DNA from: Acidimicrobiaceae bacterium
GTDB lineage: Bacteria > Actinomycetota > Acidimicrobiia > Acidimicrobiales > Palsa-688
Assembly (NCBI GenBank): GCA_027334785.1
Contig: DAHWQF010000199.1
Coordinates: 1 to 6,484 of the forward strand
Direction: 5' to 3'
Length of the DNA: 6,484 bases
Below are positions 5,553 through 6,484 of this stretch, piece by piece (the stretch's first letter is position 1; every line of letters starts with the position of its first letter). The position numbers and the translations under genes were made by a program. The notes beneath the pieces are model-generated. The model was given only the letters and a program-made list of their open reading frames with translations. It made no database searches and had not been told where the DNA came from.

Positions 5553-6484
5553 CTGTCGTTTCCTCCTTGTTGGTTGGCGGGTTCGTCCGCTGGCAGGTCC
5601 AACGGCGTGCCCGTGCCGAGCGTGCGATGGGGAGTTGGCACGAGCTCGGGGCGACCGCTCGGTCCGCTCGCCAGCACGGCGAGGCGGTCGGGGCCCCGTG
5701 GGCCTTGTGGTTCATGTCCCTCGAGGGCGGCTCGAGGGCGGCGGCTGACCTCAGCCGCGTAGGTCGTCCAGTCCCCGCTCGAGATGCGTTGCCAGGCGAC
5801 GGCGGCACTGATGTCGATGCCGAGCATGCGGGCGAGGAGCGCAGCAGGGAGCTCCGCGGCCAGCTCGAAAAGGGCGGTGCCCCGGGCTTGGCGAGGGTTG
5901 ACGCCGAGGGCCTTCAGGCGCTGTTGTAGGTGCCCGGCGCTGATCGGGCGTCCCGGCTGGCCGCCCGGGAAAAGCCAGGGCGAGGGGCCGGCGGCGCCAA
6001 CGGTGGCGTGCCCGGCCTGGTCGGCCGTGAGCTCGAGCGCCAAGTCAGCGACTTGGCCGGGCAGGGTGATGGGTACTTTCCCGAGCCGGAGCCGTACTTT
6101 TCCTCCCCCGGTGTCGAGGCAGTCGTGTGTCAGCCGACAGACTACGGTGGTCTTTTGGGCATAAAGCAGGACGAGAAGGCCCGCAAAGCGGTCGCGGGTG
6201 CTGAGAGCCTCGTCGTGGAGGAGGCGACGGGCAGCTTCCCAGCGGGCCTGGCCGTCGAGGACGGAGGTGGGCCCCTGCCAACGGGTGGCGGGGAAGACGA
6301 GGCCCGTGAGGCGTTGCCTGGCCGCCCAGCGGACAAAGTTGCCCGAGTGGTAGTGGTTCACGCCTTCAGCCCGCGAGAGCCACCTCTCGAGGTCCCCTTG
6401 GCGACAAGTCGCGAGCGTCAGGTCCTCGGCGGAGAGCCAGTCGAGAAGCGAGACAGCGGCGCGCACCTGCTGGCCCACGGCCCG
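5549..6484 (-). CDS. tyrosine-recombinase-like protein, probably catalytically degenerate, 5' end outside window
   Basis: The frame is open to the right edge, so the N-terminus is probably outside; the GTG at 6476-6478 is a possible internal start giving 309 residues (numbering below uses it). The arrangement resembles a tyrosine recombinase: an N-terminal SAM-like/core-binding part (WLSAEDLTLATCRQGDLERWL, NFVRWAARQRL), then RDRFAGLLVLLYAQ (95-108), WLFPGGQPGRPISAGHLQQRLKALGV (168-193), and RGTALFELAAELPAALLARMLGI (199-221) followed by WTTYAAEV. In the usual alignment Arg199 fits the second catalytic Arg and Tyr240 could be the nucleophile. The first Arg position after LLYA is Thr/Lys, the His of HxxR is Arg196, and the His/Trp after LLG is Ile221. 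Related integrase-associated proteins occur in actinobacterial mobile elements, from memory of the family. It may be an accessory or inactive subunit. The C-terminus (about 250-309) is low-complexity, Pro/Arg-rich and ends over the next gene's ribosome-binding site. Confidence 0.65.
   Translation of the reverse strand, partial: RAVGQQVRAAVSLLDWLSAEDLTLATCRQGDLERWLSRAEGVNHYHSGNFVRWAARQRLTGLVFPATRWQGPTSVLDGQARWEAARRLLHDEALSTRDRFAGLLVLLYAQKTTVVCRLTHDCLDTGGGKVRLRLGKVPITLPGQVADLALELTADQAGHATVGAAGPSPWLFPGGQPGRPISAGHLQQRLKALGVNPRQARGTALFELAAELPAALLARMLGIDISAAVAWQRISSGDWTTYAAEVSRRPRAALEGHEPQGPRGPDRLAVLASGPSGRPELVPTPHRTLGTGTPLDLPADEPANQQGGNDR
5556..5568 (-). promoter_or_regulatory. strong ribosome-binding site for the 73-residue gene
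   Basis: On the minus strand AAGGAGGAAACGACAG precedes the ATG at 5552. The near-perfect AAGGAGG lies within the last codons of the upstream gene, so it fixes the start codon and supports coupled translation. Confidence 0.8.

Noticed and set aside
5200..5808. Leftward 202-residue open frame spanning the recombinase-like tail and the 73-residue gene
   Set aside because: It lies out of frame over two better-supported genes and its translation is Arg/Pro/Ser-rich without a recognisable domain.

Overview
The window is strongly GC-rich, with codons ending in G or C, several GTG starts and dense gene packing. This fits a high-GC actinomycete-type bacterium. The lineage is inferred only from composition and from the style of the flotillin, MenE and integrase proteins; an acidimicrobial or other uncultured actinobacterial genome is plausible but not proven.

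The left part (1-4620) is ordinary chromosome. The 3' part of an acyl-CoA-ligase-type adenylating enzyme, best read as MenE of menaquinone synthesis, runs rightward and ends 4 bases before the stop of a leftward gene. That leftward pair is a short NfeD-like OB-fold protein followed, after 29 bases, by a flotillin/SPFH protein with a clear ribosome-binding site. Neither protein of the pair shows a membrane segment. Divergent from the pair, across only 33 bases, is a gene for a thioredoxin-domain protein of the YyaL/SPATA20 (DUF255) family. It carries an in-frame tandem-repeat linker.

The right part (about 4620-6484) is mobile-element debris, with all recognisable genes on the minus strand. From the right edge inward there is a tyrosine-recombinase-like protein that seems to lack most catalytic residues, and a 73-residue unknown protein translationally coupled to it (ATGA overlap, AAGGAGG site). 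Next comes a stretch of about 270 bases without a convincing gene, then the C-terminal zinc-binding piece of a Tn554-TnpB-like integrase.

The integrase piece is cut at both ends and abuts the end of the yyaL-like gene exactly where that family normally terminates. The native stop of yyaL appears lost, so its frame runs on for about 133 residues antisense through the integrase debris. This junction, and the recombinase plus small-protein pair, are the most unusual parts of the window. I see no tRNA, rRNA, CRISPR array or complete insertion sequence.
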